This document shows positions 45,982 to 55,510 of a DNA stretch of 64,000 bases, in pieces. The translations under genes were made by a program, and so were the position numbers. A model generated the notes under the pieces. It saw only the letters and a list, made by a program, of their open reading frames with translations, was not told the origin of the DNA and ran no database searches. Position 1 is the first letter of the stretch; every line of letters begins with the position of its first letter. The DNA comes from an uncultured Muribaculaceae bacterium (GTDB lineage: Bacteria; Bacteroidota; Bacteroidia; Bacteroidales; Muribaculaceae): assembly GCA_944321875.1 (NCBI GenBank), contig CALUMX010000005.1, positions 1 through 64,000 of the forward strand, in the 5' to 3' direction.

Positions 45982-47229
45982 TTAATCCTCAAATTCTGCT
46001 CTCAACACACCCAACACGTAATCAACCGTATCCTCTTCCAAGTCGGCCTTGTCGATGATTTGTTCGCGTGGCATGTTGAGAACGGCCTTCGCCGTTGTCA
46101 GACCGATGTTCTTCAACGCGTCGATTACCCAACCGTCGATTTCATCGCTGAACTCATCGAGATAAATATCATCGCTGTCGTCGGTGAAACGATAGACGTC
46201 GATTTGATAGCCGGTGAGCATGGTTGCGAGCTTGATGTTCAAGCCGCCCTTACCGATAGCGAGCGATACCTCTTCCGGATGCAGCATCACTTCCGCATAC
46301 TTCTCTTCCTCATTGATACGGATGGATGACACCTTTGCCGGGCTCAGTGCACGGCGGATGTAGAGTTCCGGATTCGACGTGTAGTTGATAACGTCGATAT
46401 TCTCATTGCGCAACTCGCGAACGATACCGTGGATGCGGGAGCCTTTCACGCCTACACATGCGCCAACCGGGTCAATACGGTCGTCGTAGGACTCAACGGC
46501 AATCTTCGCACGCTCGCCAGGAATGCGGGCAATACCCTTCAGAAGGATAAGGCCGTCGTGGATTTCCGGCACCTCAATCTCGAAGAGGCGGCGCAGGAAT
46601 TCCGGGCTTGTACGCGAGATAATCACTTTCGGATTGTTGTTGGTGTTCTGTACCTCCTTGATGACAGCACGCACGGTCTCGCCCTTGCGGTAGCGGTCAG
46701 ACGGAATCTGCTCTTCCTTCGGGAGAATCAACTCGTTGTGGTCCTCATCGAGCACGAGCACCTCGCGTTTCCAGATTTGATAGACTTCACCGGTTACGAT
46801 TTCTCCCTCCATTGCCTTAAACTTGTTGTAGATGGCATCTTTCTGAAGGTCGAGAATCTTTGAAGCCAGTGTCTGGCGAAGCGTAAGGATGGCGCGGCGA
46901 CCGAAATCGGCAAATACGATTTCCTTCGTCACTTCCTCCCCAATCTCACATTGAGGGTCGATTTCGCGAGCCTCTGTCAGCCCAATCTGCATGCTTGGAT
47001 TCTCAACATCGCCATCGGCTACCACCTCCAGGTTCTGGTAGATTTCGCAATCACCCTTGTCAGGGTTCATGATTACCACGAAGTTCTCGTCCGATCCAAA
47101 CATTTTTGCCAGCACATTGCGGAATGACTCCTCCAACACGCTGATCATTGTTGTTTTGTTGATGTTTTTCAGCTCCTTGAATTCTGAGAAGCTGTCAACC
47201 AAGCTCATGGATTCCTCTTTCTTTGCCAT
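45982..47229 (-). CDS. nusA: transcription termination/antitermination factor NusA
   Basis: N-terminal domain (residues 1-130), S1 domain (GEIVTGEVYQIWKREVLVLD), then two KH domains with GVKGSRIHGIVRELRNENID and the GKGGLNIKLAT motif. C-terminal part is short with KNIGLTTAKAVLNM and an acidic end; the E. coli-type AR repeats are absent, as in many Bacteroidetes. 415 residues. Between rimP and infB as in most bacteria. Confidence 0.96.
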   Translation of the reverse strand: MAKKEESMSLVDSFSEFKELKNINKTTMISVLEESFRNVLAKMFGSDENFVVIMNPDKGDCEIYQNLEVVADGDVENPSMQIGLTEAREIDPQCEIGEEVTKEIVFADFGRRAILTLRQTLASKILDLQKDAIYNKFKAMEGEIVTGEVYQIWKREVLVLDEDHNELILPKEEQIPSDRYRKGETVRAVIKEVQNTNNNPKVIISRTSPEFLRRLFEIEVPEIHDGLILLKGIARIPGERAKIAVESYDDRIDPVGACVGVKGSRIHGIVRELRNENIDVINYTSNPELYIRRALSPAKVSSIRINEEEKYAEVMLHPEEVSLAIGKGGLNIKLATMLTGYQIDVYRFTDDSDDIYLDEFSDEIDGWVIDALKNIGLTTAKAVLNMPREQIIDKADLEEDTVDYVLGVLRAEFED

Positions 47230-47237
47230 AGTCTTTT

Positions 47238-47702
47238 CTAAAACTGGATTATGTATTTCGTATATTTAATTTCACTGTATTTGAAGGCGAGGTCGGTCTC
47301 CACCATCACCGGACGCTTCGCGCCCTCCGGCTTTTCCTTCTTCGTTGTCGTGAGAACGAAGCCTTCCTCATCGGCGCTTTTCAACACGCCTTTCAACTTC
47401 TGACCGTCGGCCGTCAGCACTTCCACCTCGTTGCCCACGTTTTTCAGATACTGACGCACCACGCGCAGCGGCGAAGTCAGCCCCGCTGACCCGATTTCCA
47501 ACTCGTAGTCCTCAACATCGCGGTCAAACTCGCTTTCAACAAGGCGGTTCAGACGAATACACTCATCAATGTCGACAGCCGTATCGCTGTCAATCTCTAC
47601 CACGATGTTATTGTCTTTACTGATTTTCAAGTCCACGAGAAACAGGTCCGTGCCTTCCATTCCTTTTTCCAGGGTCGCTTTCAGTGCGTCTCTATCTATC
47701 AT
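47238..47702 (-). CDS. rimP: ribosome maturation factor RimP
   Basis: Helps 30S subunit maturation. Typical N-terminal domain (LVDLKISKDNNIVVEIDSD, DIDECIRLNRLVESEFDRDV, YELEIGSAGLTSPL) and C-terminal SH3-like domain. 154 residues. Leading gene of the rimP-nusA-infB run with a near-perfect promoter 80 bases upstream. Confidence 0.94.
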   Translation of the reverse strand: MIDRDALKATLEKGMEGTDLFLVDLKISKDNNIVVEIDSDTAVDIDECIRLNRLVESEFDRDVEDYELEIGSAGLTSPLRVVRQYLKNVGNEVEVLTADGQKLKGVLKSADEEGFVLTTTKKEKPEGAKRPVMVETDLAFKYSEIKYTKYIIQF

Positions 47703-47780
47703 CTATCCTTTCGTTTTAGTGGATTTTTAGTGGATTATAAATAATAATGGAGAGAACTGCCGCCCCCTCCATTTCCTCTG

Positions 47781-47812
47781 CAAATATACTTAATTATAGC
47801 GACATACGCAAA
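47781..47812 (-). promoter_or_regulatory. rimP-nusA-infB operon promoter
   Basis: Read leftward: TTTG (47812-47809), 20 bases, TATATTTG (47788-47781). The 399-base gap 47703-48101 is AT-rich and otherwise holds only the promoter of the rightward surface protein; I see nothing else in it. Confidence 0.8.
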
Positions 47813-48022
47813 AAAAATCTTTCCGCACCACAAAATACCATATTCTATTAGCTTATTTTAATCAAAATGCAAGTTTTTATAACACACATTAACATTATAA
47901 TATTCTCAACACTGTCACATTCTAATGAAACAAGACTTACATCCATCCCTCCGGCCCCATTAAATTTATTATTATCAATATACATATTTATATTGTTTTA
48001 AACATAAAAAAATTGCAAAATA

Positions 48023-48053
48023 TTGCACGTGAATAAGAAAATACCTAAATTTG
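48023..48053 (+). promoter_or_regulatory. promoter of the first modular surface protein
   Basis: TTG (48023-48025), 20 bases, TAAATTTG (48046-48053); it fixes the start at 48102, not at the upstream in-frame ATG at 48051. Confidence 0.8.
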
Positions 48054-48101
48054 TTGACCTTAACAAAGGGACACATAACTAACAACTTAAATAACGTATC
48101 T

Positions 48102-49601
48102 ATGAAAAAAATTTTACTTTCTGCTTTAATGCTTGTTGCTGGCATGTCGACAATGAGTGCCGCAGAAGAAGTCCTCGACTTCACAAAAATGGGTTATGAG
48201 AACGGTACTGCCGTTACTGAAATAACTCAAGGCGCCGTAACTTTGACATTCACAGACGGCGGTAACTCCAATGCCCCGAAATACTACACTTCGGGTACAT
48301 CTGTACGTATGTATGGCGACAACACAATGACTGTTGCCGTTCCTATCGGTTCTACTTTGAAAAATGTATCATTCGTTCTTGCTGACAAGGCTACAACTGA
48401 CTGGGTACTTGCCGATGCTTCTTTCTACCCTGTTGAACCAGGCACATTGACAATCGACGGCACTACTGGCGCTACATGGACAGGAAATGCTGCTGAATTC
48501 ACACTTACTGTAAAGAACGAGAAGTGGGGTGGTCCAGGCAAAACAGGCAACGCTCAATTCCGTGTCGTTTCAATGACAGTTACTTACGATGAGGGCGAAG
48601 TTACTCAATGCTCTGCTCCTAAGTTCTCTTTGGAAGAAGGCGCTTACTATTCAGCTCAATCTGTTGCGTTGACTTGCAACACTGATGGTGCAACTATCAT
48701 GTACAAGCTGAACGGTGCAGAAGAAACAGCTTACACTGCTCCTATCGAACTGAAGGAAGTCGGCAAATACACTATCGAAGCATACGCTAAGAAAGACGGT
48801 ATCGACAACAGCGAAACTGTAACTGCTACTTACGAAATCAAGGCTCCGGTAGAAGTAAGCTCTATCGCCGAGTTCATCATGTCAGGTGAGGCTGAACCGG
48901 CTGGAACAGCTTTCAAGTGGAACTTCCCTGTAACTGTTACTGCAGTTATGCCAAGCTACACATACGTTGTTGACGGCGAAGGTTCTCCTATGTTGATTTA
49001 CGGCAACCAGATTCCTACCTATACAAAGGGTGATGTTATCCCGGCAGGTATCGTAGGTAACTTCAAGAACTACAACAACCTTTATGAAATGGAATACCCT
49101 GTAGCTGATACATTCGGCGAGGCAACTCCGGGTTCTTATGACTATGTGACTATGAAGTCAGGCGAAATCACAACTTCTGACATCAACAAGGTTATCTACA
49201 TTTCAAACGCTACTTACACAGAAGGTGAGAGCACAAAGACTCTTGACGACGGTTCTGGCGCAATCAACGTTTACTACCAGAAGGCTTGGGAGGTAGACGG
49301 TCCTACAAGCGGAGAAAAGTGCGACGTACTCTGCGCCGTAGCAGTTTACAAAGAAACTCTTCAAGTTTACCCGATGCAGTTCTTGCCGGCAGGTGCTGGT
49401 GTAGACGGCGTAGTTGCTAACGCATCTGTAGTTCGCACTATCGACGGCGCTATCGAAATCGTAAGCGAAGGCGCATCTGTTGTTTACAACGCAGCAGGTC
49501 AGGTAGTAGCAACAGCTAACGGCACTGCAACTGTCAACGTACCGGCAGGTTTCTACCTCGTACGCACAGCTGACAATGTAGTGAAAGTTCTTGTAAAATA
49601 A
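48102..49601 (+). CDS. secreted modular surface protein with chitobiase-type and C-terminal sorting domains
   Basis: 499 residues. Signal peptide to MSAAE; an N-terminal beta domain (about 22-165); a chitobiase/beta-hexosaminidase C-terminal-like domain (CSAPKFSLEEGAYYSAQSVA, 170-247); an OB-fold-like part (about 255-430, VTVTAVMPSYTYVVDGEGSP); and a C-terminal sorting-type domain (445-499) with VVYNAAGQVVAT and GFYLVRTA, ending KVLVK. The last domain predicts export to the surface. Codons end in T more than those of neighbouring genes (GCT, GTT, ACT), common in very strongly expressed genes of this group. A paralogue with one more module follows. Confidence 0.82.
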   Translation: MKKILLSALMLVAGMSTMSAAEEVLDFTKMGYENGTAVTEITQGAVTLTFTDGGNSNAPKYYTSGTSVRMYGDNTMTVAVPIGSTLKNVSFVLADKATTDWVLADASFYPVEPGTLTIDGTTGATWTGNAAEFTLTVKNEKWGGPGKTGNAQFRVVSMTVTYDEGEVTQCSAPKFSLEEGAYYSAQSVALTCNTDGATIMYKLNGAEETAYTAPIELKEVGKYTIEAYAKKDGIDNSETVTATYEIKAPVEVSSIAEFIMSGEAEPAGTAFKWNFPVTVTAVMPSYTYVVDGEGSPMLIYGNQIPTYTKGDVIPAGIVGNFKNYNNLYEMEYPVADTFGEATPGSYDYVTMKSGEITTSDINKVIYISNATYTEGESTKTLDDGSGAINVYYQKAWEVDGPTSGEKCDVLCAVAVYKETLQVYPMQFLPAGAGVDGVVANASVVRTIDGAIEIVSEGASVVYNAAGQVVATANGTATVNVPAGFYLVRTADNVVKVLVK

Positions 49602-49618
49602 TTTGACACATACATTTC

Positions 49619-49655
49619 AAGAGCGGGGAATATATATTTCTCCGCTCTTGTTTCT
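49619..49655 (+). terminator. terminator of the first surface protein gene
   Basis: AAGAGCGGGGAA (49619-49630) and TTCTCCGCTCTT (49638-49649), 12 pairs with one wobble, followed by TTTCTTT. Confidence 0.88.
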
Positions 49656-49696
49656 TTAAATTCACAATCCACACCAAAGGGAATTAAGGCCGGACT

Positions 49697-49729
49697 TTTG
49701 CAAATTCAAAACATGTTACCTTACATTTC
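49697..49729 (+). promoter_or_regulatory. promoter of the second surface protein gene
   Basis: TTTG (49697-49700), 21 bases, TACATTTC (49722-49729). A GGCCGGA / TCCGGCC inverted repeat (49688-49694, 49733-49739) brackets it. Confidence 0.5.
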
Positions 49730-49779
49730 TTATCCGGCCATCGTTTAGCTAATGAACACAACTCAAAAAACTTTTTTAT

Positions 49780-51921
49780 ATGAAAAAATTATTACTTTCC
49801 TTCTTTATGGCCATCTGCGCATTCGCAATCAACGCCGCAGACAACACAATCACCATCCTTTTCGAAGAGCGATATGGTTCTGCTACCATTTCCAATATTA
49901 CTAAAAATGGAATCGAGATTGAAGAAGATGGTATCAACATCACCTTCGCACAAGGCTCTTCCGGCAACGCTCCTGCGTACAACAAAGCCGGTGATATCCG
50001 TCTTTACGGAGGAAGTAGCGCATCAGCCTTAGATGGAAACACAATGACGGTCTCTATTGCTCAAGGCCTCATTAAAAATATTTCTCTTGGAGCTGCCAAT
50101 AACGATAAGACATGGGGAGTACTTTCTGCAAATGTAGGAGAATTGACCGAAGACTCAAGTCACAACGCAGAGTGGAAAGGAGAGAGTGAATCTGTAACCT
50201 TCACAGCTTCTCGCAATTCTAATAACGCAAGCGCATCCACACAAAACCGTTATGCTTCCATCACCATTACCTACGAAGTAATTGAAACACATTGCTATAC
50301 ACCCGAATTCTCGCTGAAGAGTGAAACATACGGTCTGTCTACCCCTATTTCTTTAACTTGCGCCACAGAGGGAGCTGACATCATGTATTCCATCAACGGC
50401 GGTAATGAAACACTTTATGAGCAACCCATCGTATTCCCGGAAACAGGAGTATACACCGTAACTGCCTATGCAAAAAAAGAAGGCTTGGAAAATAGCGAAA
50501 CTGCAACGGCAACCTACTCAATAGTAGAATTCAACGGTGGAGAAGTTCCCATCGTTTTCTCTGATTTCATAAGTGATGGAGCGACCGTTGGTGACGAATA
50601 CACCAAGGGATTCTCACTCACTTTCAGCCAAGGGACCAATTCCAATAATGCCCCAAAATGTTACGATACGACTATCCGTATGTATGCAGGTAACACCCTA
50701 ACAATAAAAGCTCCTGCTGGTACAGTTCTGCAAAAGATTGTTTTTGATGTTCCATCTTCCAACACGGCAACTTCATCAAATATCTCTGTTTCAGAAGGCT
50801 CATTCTCATTTAGCGAACCGACTGCCATTTGGTCGGATTTAGGAAGCAATACTGCTGAATTGACAGTGAAAACCAATCAATTCCATATCGAAGGGCTTAC
50901 CATCACATACGCTAAAGAAGCAGCAGAGACTCAATGCGCTACACCTCGCTTCTCTCTGACAGAAGGAGATGTTAAAATACCGGCGTCGCTCGAGCTCACT
51001 TGCAGTACTGACGGTGCAGACATCATGTATTCCATCAACGGCGAAGCAGAGACACTCTACGAAAAACCGATTGAATTCCAGGCTGCCGGAGAATACACGG
51101 TAACTGCCTACGCTAAAAAAGAAGGTCTCGAAAACAGCGAGACAGTAACTGCCGTTTACAACGTTATCGATACACGCCTCAACAATATGCAGGAGTTTAT
51201 CGACAAGGGTATCAACGACAAGAGCACAGTCTTCACATGGAATTTCCCTGTAACCGTGACTGCAGCTCAAGGAGAATATGTCTATGTCATCGATGAGGCC
51301 GAAACTCCTATGCTTATGTTCGACTACGATTTTAGAGGTAACTCCGAATTGGTTGTAGGTGCAACATTGTCTGCTGGTATCAAAACCAAATTCACAGACT
51401 ATAACGGCCTCTACGAGGCAAAAGAACCAGATTTGACCGGTGTTGAAATCACCGCTCCGGCTCCAGGCAACTTCATCTACCCGATTATGGAGGTGGCAGC
51501 CGTAAGCGAAGCCGACATGAACAGAGTTATCTTCCTCGCTGACGGCGAATTAATTGGCAACCAGTTCACAGACGCCACCGGCTCAATCACCGTTTTCTCC
51601 AAAGGCTGGGAAGGAACAACTCCGGAAGCAGGAGTTCACTACGACCTGCTCGGCGCAGTAACCATCTACAACGGAGCTTTGCAAATCTACCCGATTGAAT
51701 ATTTCCCGGTAGGAACATCCGGCATTGAAAACGTCAATGCCCCGGCAGCAGTTCGCGCAATCGACGGTGCTATTGAAATCGCCGGAGAAGGCACATCTGT
51801 TGTCTACAACGCAGCAGGCCAGGTGGTAGCTACCGTCAACGGCACTGCAACCGTTAACGTACCGGCAGGTTTCTACCTCGTACGCACAGCCGACAGCGTA
51901 GCAAAAGTTCTTGTAAAATAA
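49780..51921 (+). CDS. secreted modular surface protein, paralogue with duplicated module
   Basis: 713 residues. Signal peptide to INAAD; N-terminal beta domain (21-168) and chitobiase-like domain (CYTPEFSLKSETYG, 170-248); a second beta domain (255-380) and second chitobiase-like domain (CATPRFSLTEG, 386-462); the OB-fold-like part (465-650); C-terminal sorting domain (660-713). The last 60 residues are nearly identical to those of the upstream paralogue, and the two internal modules share stretches such as IMYSING and VTAYAKKEGLENSET. Duplication within the gene plus conversion at the 3' end is the simplest explanation. Function unknown; glycan or matrix binding is inference. Confidence 0.82.
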   Translation: MKKLLLSFFMAICAFAINAADNTITILFEERYGSATISNITKNGIEIEEDGINITFAQGSSGNAPAYNKAGDIRLYGGSSASALDGNTMTVSIAQGLIKNISLGAANNDKTWGVLSANVGELTEDSSHNAEWKGESESVTFTASRNSNNASASTQNRYASITITYEVIETHCYTPEFSLKSETYGLSTPISLTCATEGADIMYSINGGNETLYEQPIVFPETGVYTVTAYAKKEGLENSETATATYSIVEFNGGEVPIVFSDFISDGATVGDEYTKGFSLTFSQGTNSNNAPKCYDTTIRMYAGNTLTIKAPAGTVLQKIVFDVPSSNTATSSNISVSEGSFSFSEPTAIWSDLGSNTAELTVKTNQFHIEGLTITYAKEAAETQCATPRFSLTEGDVKIPASLELTCSTDGADIMYSINGEAETLYEKPIEFQAAGEYTVTAYAKKEGLENSETVTAVYNVIDTRLNNMQEFIDKGINDKSTVFTWNFPVTVTAAQGEYVYVIDEAETPMLMFDYDFRGNSELVVGATLSAGIKTKFTDYNGLYEAKEPDLTGVEITAPAPGNFIYPIMEVAAVSEADMNRVIFLADGELIGNQFTDATGSITVFSKGWEGTTPEAGVHYDLLGAVTIYNGALQIYPIEYFPVGTSGIENVNAPAAVRAIDGAIEIAGEGTSVVYNAAGQVVATVNGTATVNVPAGFYLVRTADSVAKVLVK

Positions 51922-51944
51922 CTTGTTACAGCACAATCTGATTC

Positions 51945-51983
51945 AGATGGCTGCCCTTCTTTGAGGGTGGCCATCTTTTTTTA
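51945..51983 (+). terminator. terminator of the second surface protein gene
   Basis: AGATGGC-tg-CCCT (51945-51957) pairs with AGGG-tg-GCCATCT (51964-51976), followed by TTTTTTT. Confidence 0.9.
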
Positions 51984-52145
51984 TCAGCCAGGCAATAAGG
52001 AAAAAGTCCGAAAAGGCACTCAAAAAACATACGAACCATTTTCTCAATAAAATTTAAACGCTTCAAAATTTAAGGTTTTATGTTATGAATTCTGTACCGT
52101 ATTGCTTAAATTCGTATTCTATTATTAATCAATCTTGAACCTTTT

Positions 52146-55100
52146 ATGAAGAAACTATTATTACCATTATTCGGTCTTTGCTTTTCCGCAACGATGATGG
52201 CTGAGAACGAGCCGCTTTGGCTCCGCTATCCGGCCATATCGCCCGATGGCAGCACCATCGCATTCACCTACAAAGGCGACATCTACACGGTTCCCGCTTC
52301 TGGAGGCCGCGCTACGCAAATCACCTCCAACCCGGCCTACGACACGCAACCCGTATGGTCGCCCGACGGTCAGAAAATTGTTTTCGCCTCGTTCCGCAAC
52401 AGCAACGCCGACCTCTATGTGGTCAGCAAGGACGGAGGTGTACCCAAGCAGCTGACCACACACACCGCATCCGAATATCCGATTGCCTTCCGCGACGGCA
52501 GTCACATTCTCTATAAAGCCGCCATACAGCCCGACGTCAACGACAGCCAGTTCCCATCGTCGGTTTTCAACCAGGTCTATGAGGTAAGCCTCGACGGCGG
52601 CCGCCCACGGCTGTTCTCCTCCCTGCCGATGGAAGACATTTCCGTAAGCAAGGACGGCTCTCGCATGCTCTTCCACGACCTGAAAGGCTACGAAGACCCC
52701 TGGCGCAAGCACCACCAGTCGTCTATCGCGCGCGACATCTGGCTGCGTACCGACAGCGTACAACCGAAGTTTGAGAAGCTCACCACGTTCCGCGGCGAGG
52801 ACCGCAACCCTGTATGGACCGCCGACGGTCAGTCATTCTATTACCTGAGCGAGGAAAACGGCTCGTTCAATGTCTACCGCCGCAACCTCGACGGTACGGG
52901 AGTGAAGCAAATCACCCACCACGATACCCATCCCGTACGCTTCCTCTCCTCTTCGGAGAACGGCCTACTCTGCTACGGCTACGACGGTGAAATCTATACC
53001 GTCAAAGAAGGCGGAGAACCCCGTAAGGTTGCCGTGAGCATCGTCAGCGACCAAGTGGAGAAAGACGTAATCCGCCGCGTCATGTCGAGCGGAGCAACAG
53101 ACGTGGCCGTATCGCCCAACGGAAAGGAAGTAGCATTCATCATCCGCGGCGACATCTATGTGACCTCTGTCGAATACGAGACAACCAAACGCATCACCGA
53201 TACACCCCAGCAGGAGCGCAACATCGAGTTCAGCCCCGACGGACGCTCGCTGCTCTTCTCTGCGGAGCGCGGAGCCACATGGGGCATCTACCAGACCTCT
53301 CTTGTCAACAAGGAGGACAAGTATTTCACCTATGCCCACGAACTGAAGGAGGAACCGCTGGTCGTAACCGACAAAGCCTCGTTCCAGCCTTCCTACTCGC
53401 CCGACGGTAAGGAAGTGGCCTTCCTCGAGGACCGTACCACGCTGAAGGTCTACAACCTCAAGGACAAGACGACACGCACCGTCCTCGACGGCAAGTACAA
53501 CTACTCCTACTCCGACGGTGACCAGCAATACCAATGGTCGCCCGACGGCAAATGGTTCCTGGCCAAATACATCGCCGTGGGCGGTTGGAACAACACGGAC
53601 ATCGTGCTTGTGAAGGCCGACGGCAGCGGCGAGATGACCAACCTGACCGAGAGCGGCTATTCCGACGAAAGCCCGCGTTGGGTGCTCGACGGAAAAGCAA
53701 TGATTTGGGCATCCGACCGCGCCGGCTACCGCAGCCACGGAAGCTGGGGAGCGGAACAGGACGTCTACATCATGTTCTTCGACGGTGAGGCCTACGACAA
53801 GTTCCGCCTCTCAAAAGAGGAGCAGGAGCTGCTTGACGAGGAAGAGAAAGCCGAAGAGGAAAAAGATGAGAAAGACGGCGATAAAGACAAAAAATCACGC
53901 AAGAAGGGAAAGAAGGATGACAAGGAGAAAGAGGATGCCGTGAAAGAGCTGAAGTTTGACCTTGCCAACCGTAAGGACCGCGTGATGCGCCTGACGGCCT
54001 GCTCTTCATTCATGGGAGATGCCGTACTCAGCGACAAGGGCGACAAACTCTACTACAGCGCCATGTTTGAGGACGGATTCGACCTCTGGGAGCACGACCT
54101 GAAGGAACATTCCACCAAGATTCTCGTCAAGGACCTCGGCAGCGCCGGATTCGTGGCCGACAAGAAGGTTGAAAACCTCTTCCTCATCGCCGGTGGCGGA
54201 CTGAAAAAGGTGGAAGTGAGCGACGGCACAGCTGAACCTATCCCGTTCTCTGCCGAATTCGACTACCGTCCGGCAGAGGAACGCGCCTATATCTTCTACC
54301 ACGCTTGGCGTCAGGTACTCGACAAATTCTACGACGAGAAGATTCACGGCATCGACTGGGCCGGCTACAAGGCTGCCTACGAAAAGTTCCTGCCGCATAT
54401 CAACAACAACCACGACTTCAAGGACATGCTGTCGGAACTTTTGGGTGAGCTAAACGGCTCACACACAGGCGCACGCTACTTCACGGGAGTTCCCGACTCA
54501 CAGGCTACTGCTTCGCTCGGCGCTTTCTTCGATGAAAGCTACGATGCCGACGGTCTGAAGATTGCCGAGGTGATTGCACGCGGTCCGCTCACGAAGGCCG
54601 GAATGAAGTTCAAGAAAGGCTGCGTCATCGAGACCATCGACGGCGACAGCATCAAGAAGGGCATGGACTACTATCCGCTGCTGGCAGGCAAAGCCGGCAA
54701 GAAGGTGGTACTCACGGTCTTCGACCCGGAAAGCAATCAGCGATACGAGGAAATCGTGAAACCTATCAGCTACGACACACAATCGGAACTGCTCTACAAG
54801 CGCTGGGTGGAACAACGCCGCCAGATGGTAGAGGAATGGTCAGACGGCCGTATCGGCTATGTACACGTTGAAGGCATGGACAGCCCGAGCTTCCGCGAGA
54901 CCTACTCCGAACTTCTCGGACGCAACCGCGGCAAGGAAGCCGTCATCGTCGACACCCGCCACAACGGCGGCGGTTGGCTGCATGACGACCTCATCACCCT
55001 GTTGAGCGGCAAGGAGTACCAGCGTTTCGTGCCGCGCGGACAATACATCGGCAGCGACCCTTACAACAAATGGCTCAAGCCGTCCTGCGTACTCGTCTGC

Positions 55101-55403
55101 GAGGATAACTACTCCAACGCTCACGGCTTCCCGTGGGTCTACAAGACACTGGGCGTAGGCAAGCTCATCGGTGCGCCGGTACCGGGCACGATGACAGCCG
55201 TATGGTGGGAATCGCAGATTGACCCGTCGCTCGTCTTCGGTATTCCGCAAGTAGGCGTACAGGACATGCAGGGCAACTATCTGGAGAACCAGGAGCTGCA
55301 ACCCGACGTGGAGGTTTACAACACGCCGGAATCGCAACTGCAAGGCGACGACCTCCAGTTGCGCAAGGCCGTAGAGGTAATGCTTCAGGAAGTAACTAAA
55401 TAA
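52146..55403 (+). CDS. tricorn-like S41-family serine protease with TolB-type propeller
   Basis: Large secreted or periplasmic protease of 1085 residues. Signal peptide (to MMAEN), then a beta-propeller with repeated WSPDG, FSPDG and YSPDG blades (about 25-555), a highly charged insert (557-602, Glu/Lys/Asp-rich), a second propeller/PDZ-like part and the C-terminal S41 catalytic core. His773 in NGSHTGA and Ser990 in NYSNAHG fit the tricorn catalytic pair; the residue after the serine is Asn, where the archaeal enzyme has Asp. VDTRHNGGGWLHDDL and ENQELQPDVEV are S41 landmarks. It likely trims peptides delivered by other proteases. Single gene. Confidence 0.92.
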   Translation: MKKLLLPLFGLCFSATMMAENEPLWLRYPAISPDGSTIAFTYKGDIYTVPASGGRATQITSNPAYDTQPVWSPDGQKIVFASFRNSNADLYVVSKDGGVPKQLTTHTASEYPIAFRDGSHILYKAAIQPDVNDSQFPSSVFNQVYEVSLDGGRPRLFSSLPMEDISVSKDGSRMLFHDLKGYEDPWRKHHQSSIARDIWLRTDSVQPKFEKLTTFRGEDRNPVWTADGQSFYYLSEENGSFNVYRRNLDGTGVKQITHHDTHPVRFLSSSENGLLCYGYDGEIYTVKEGGEPRKVAVSIVSDQVEKDVIRRVMSSGATDVAVSPNGKEVAFIIRGDIYVTSVEYETTKRITDTPQQERNIEFSPDGRSLLFSAERGATWGIYQTSLVNKEDKYFTYAHELKEEPLVVTDKASFQPSYSPDGKEVAFLEDRTTLKVYNLKDKTTRTVLDGKYNYSYSDGDQQYQWSPDGKWFLAKYIAVGGWNNTDIVLVKADGSGEMTNLTESGYSDESPRWVLDGKAMIWASDRAGYRSHGSWGAEQDVYIMFFDGEAYDKFRLSKEEQELLDEEEKAEEEKDEKDGDKDKKSRKKGKKDDKEKEDAVKELKFDLANRKDRVMRLTACSSFMGDAVLSDKGDKLYYSAMFEDGFDLWEHDLKEHSTKILVKDLGSAGFVADKKVENLFLIAGGGLKKVEVSDGTAEPIPFSAEFDYRPAEERAYIFYHAWRQVLDKFYDEKIHGIDWAGYKAAYEKFLPHINNNHDFKDMLSELLGELNGSHTGARYFTGVPDSQATASLGAFFDESYDADGLKIAEVIARGPLTKAGMKFKKGCVIETIDGDSIKKGMDYYPLLAGKAGKKVVLTVFDPESNQRYEEIVKPISYDTQSELLYKRWVEQRRQMVEEWSDGRIGYVHVEGMDSPSFRETYSELLGRNRGKEAVIVDTRHNGGGWLHDDLITLLSGKEYQRFVPRGQYIGSDPYNKWLKPSCVLVCEDNYSNAHGFPWVYKTLGVGKLIGAPVPGTMTAVWWESQIDPSLVFGIPQVGVQDMQGNYLENQELQPDVEVYNTPESQLQGDDLQLRKAVEVMLQEVTK

Positions 55404-55422
55404 AATACCGGCACCAAACAGC

Positions 55423-55465
55423 AAGGGCAGACTCCCCGACGACGGGGAATCTGCCCTTTTGTTTT
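55423..55465 (+). terminator. terminator of the tricorn-like protease gene
   Basis: AAGGGCAGA..CCCCG (55423-55437) pairs with CGGGG..TCTGCCCTT (55443-55458), followed by TTGTTTTT. Confidence 0.92.
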
Positions 55466-55490
55466 TCAGAAATAAATCAGTAACTTTGCA

Positions 55491-55498
55491 TCAGATAA
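55491..55498 (+). promoter_or_regulatory. -7 box of the glycosyltransferase pair
   Basis: TAACTTTG, 13 bases before the GT8 start; -33 not evident. Confidence 0.5.
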
Positions 55499-55510
55499 GG
55501 ACAACAAGCC

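Noticed and set aside
47703-48101. Possible small gene or riboswitch in the 399-base gap before the surface protein
   Set aside because: Only two divergent promoters are visible; no frame with a start and no stable structured element.
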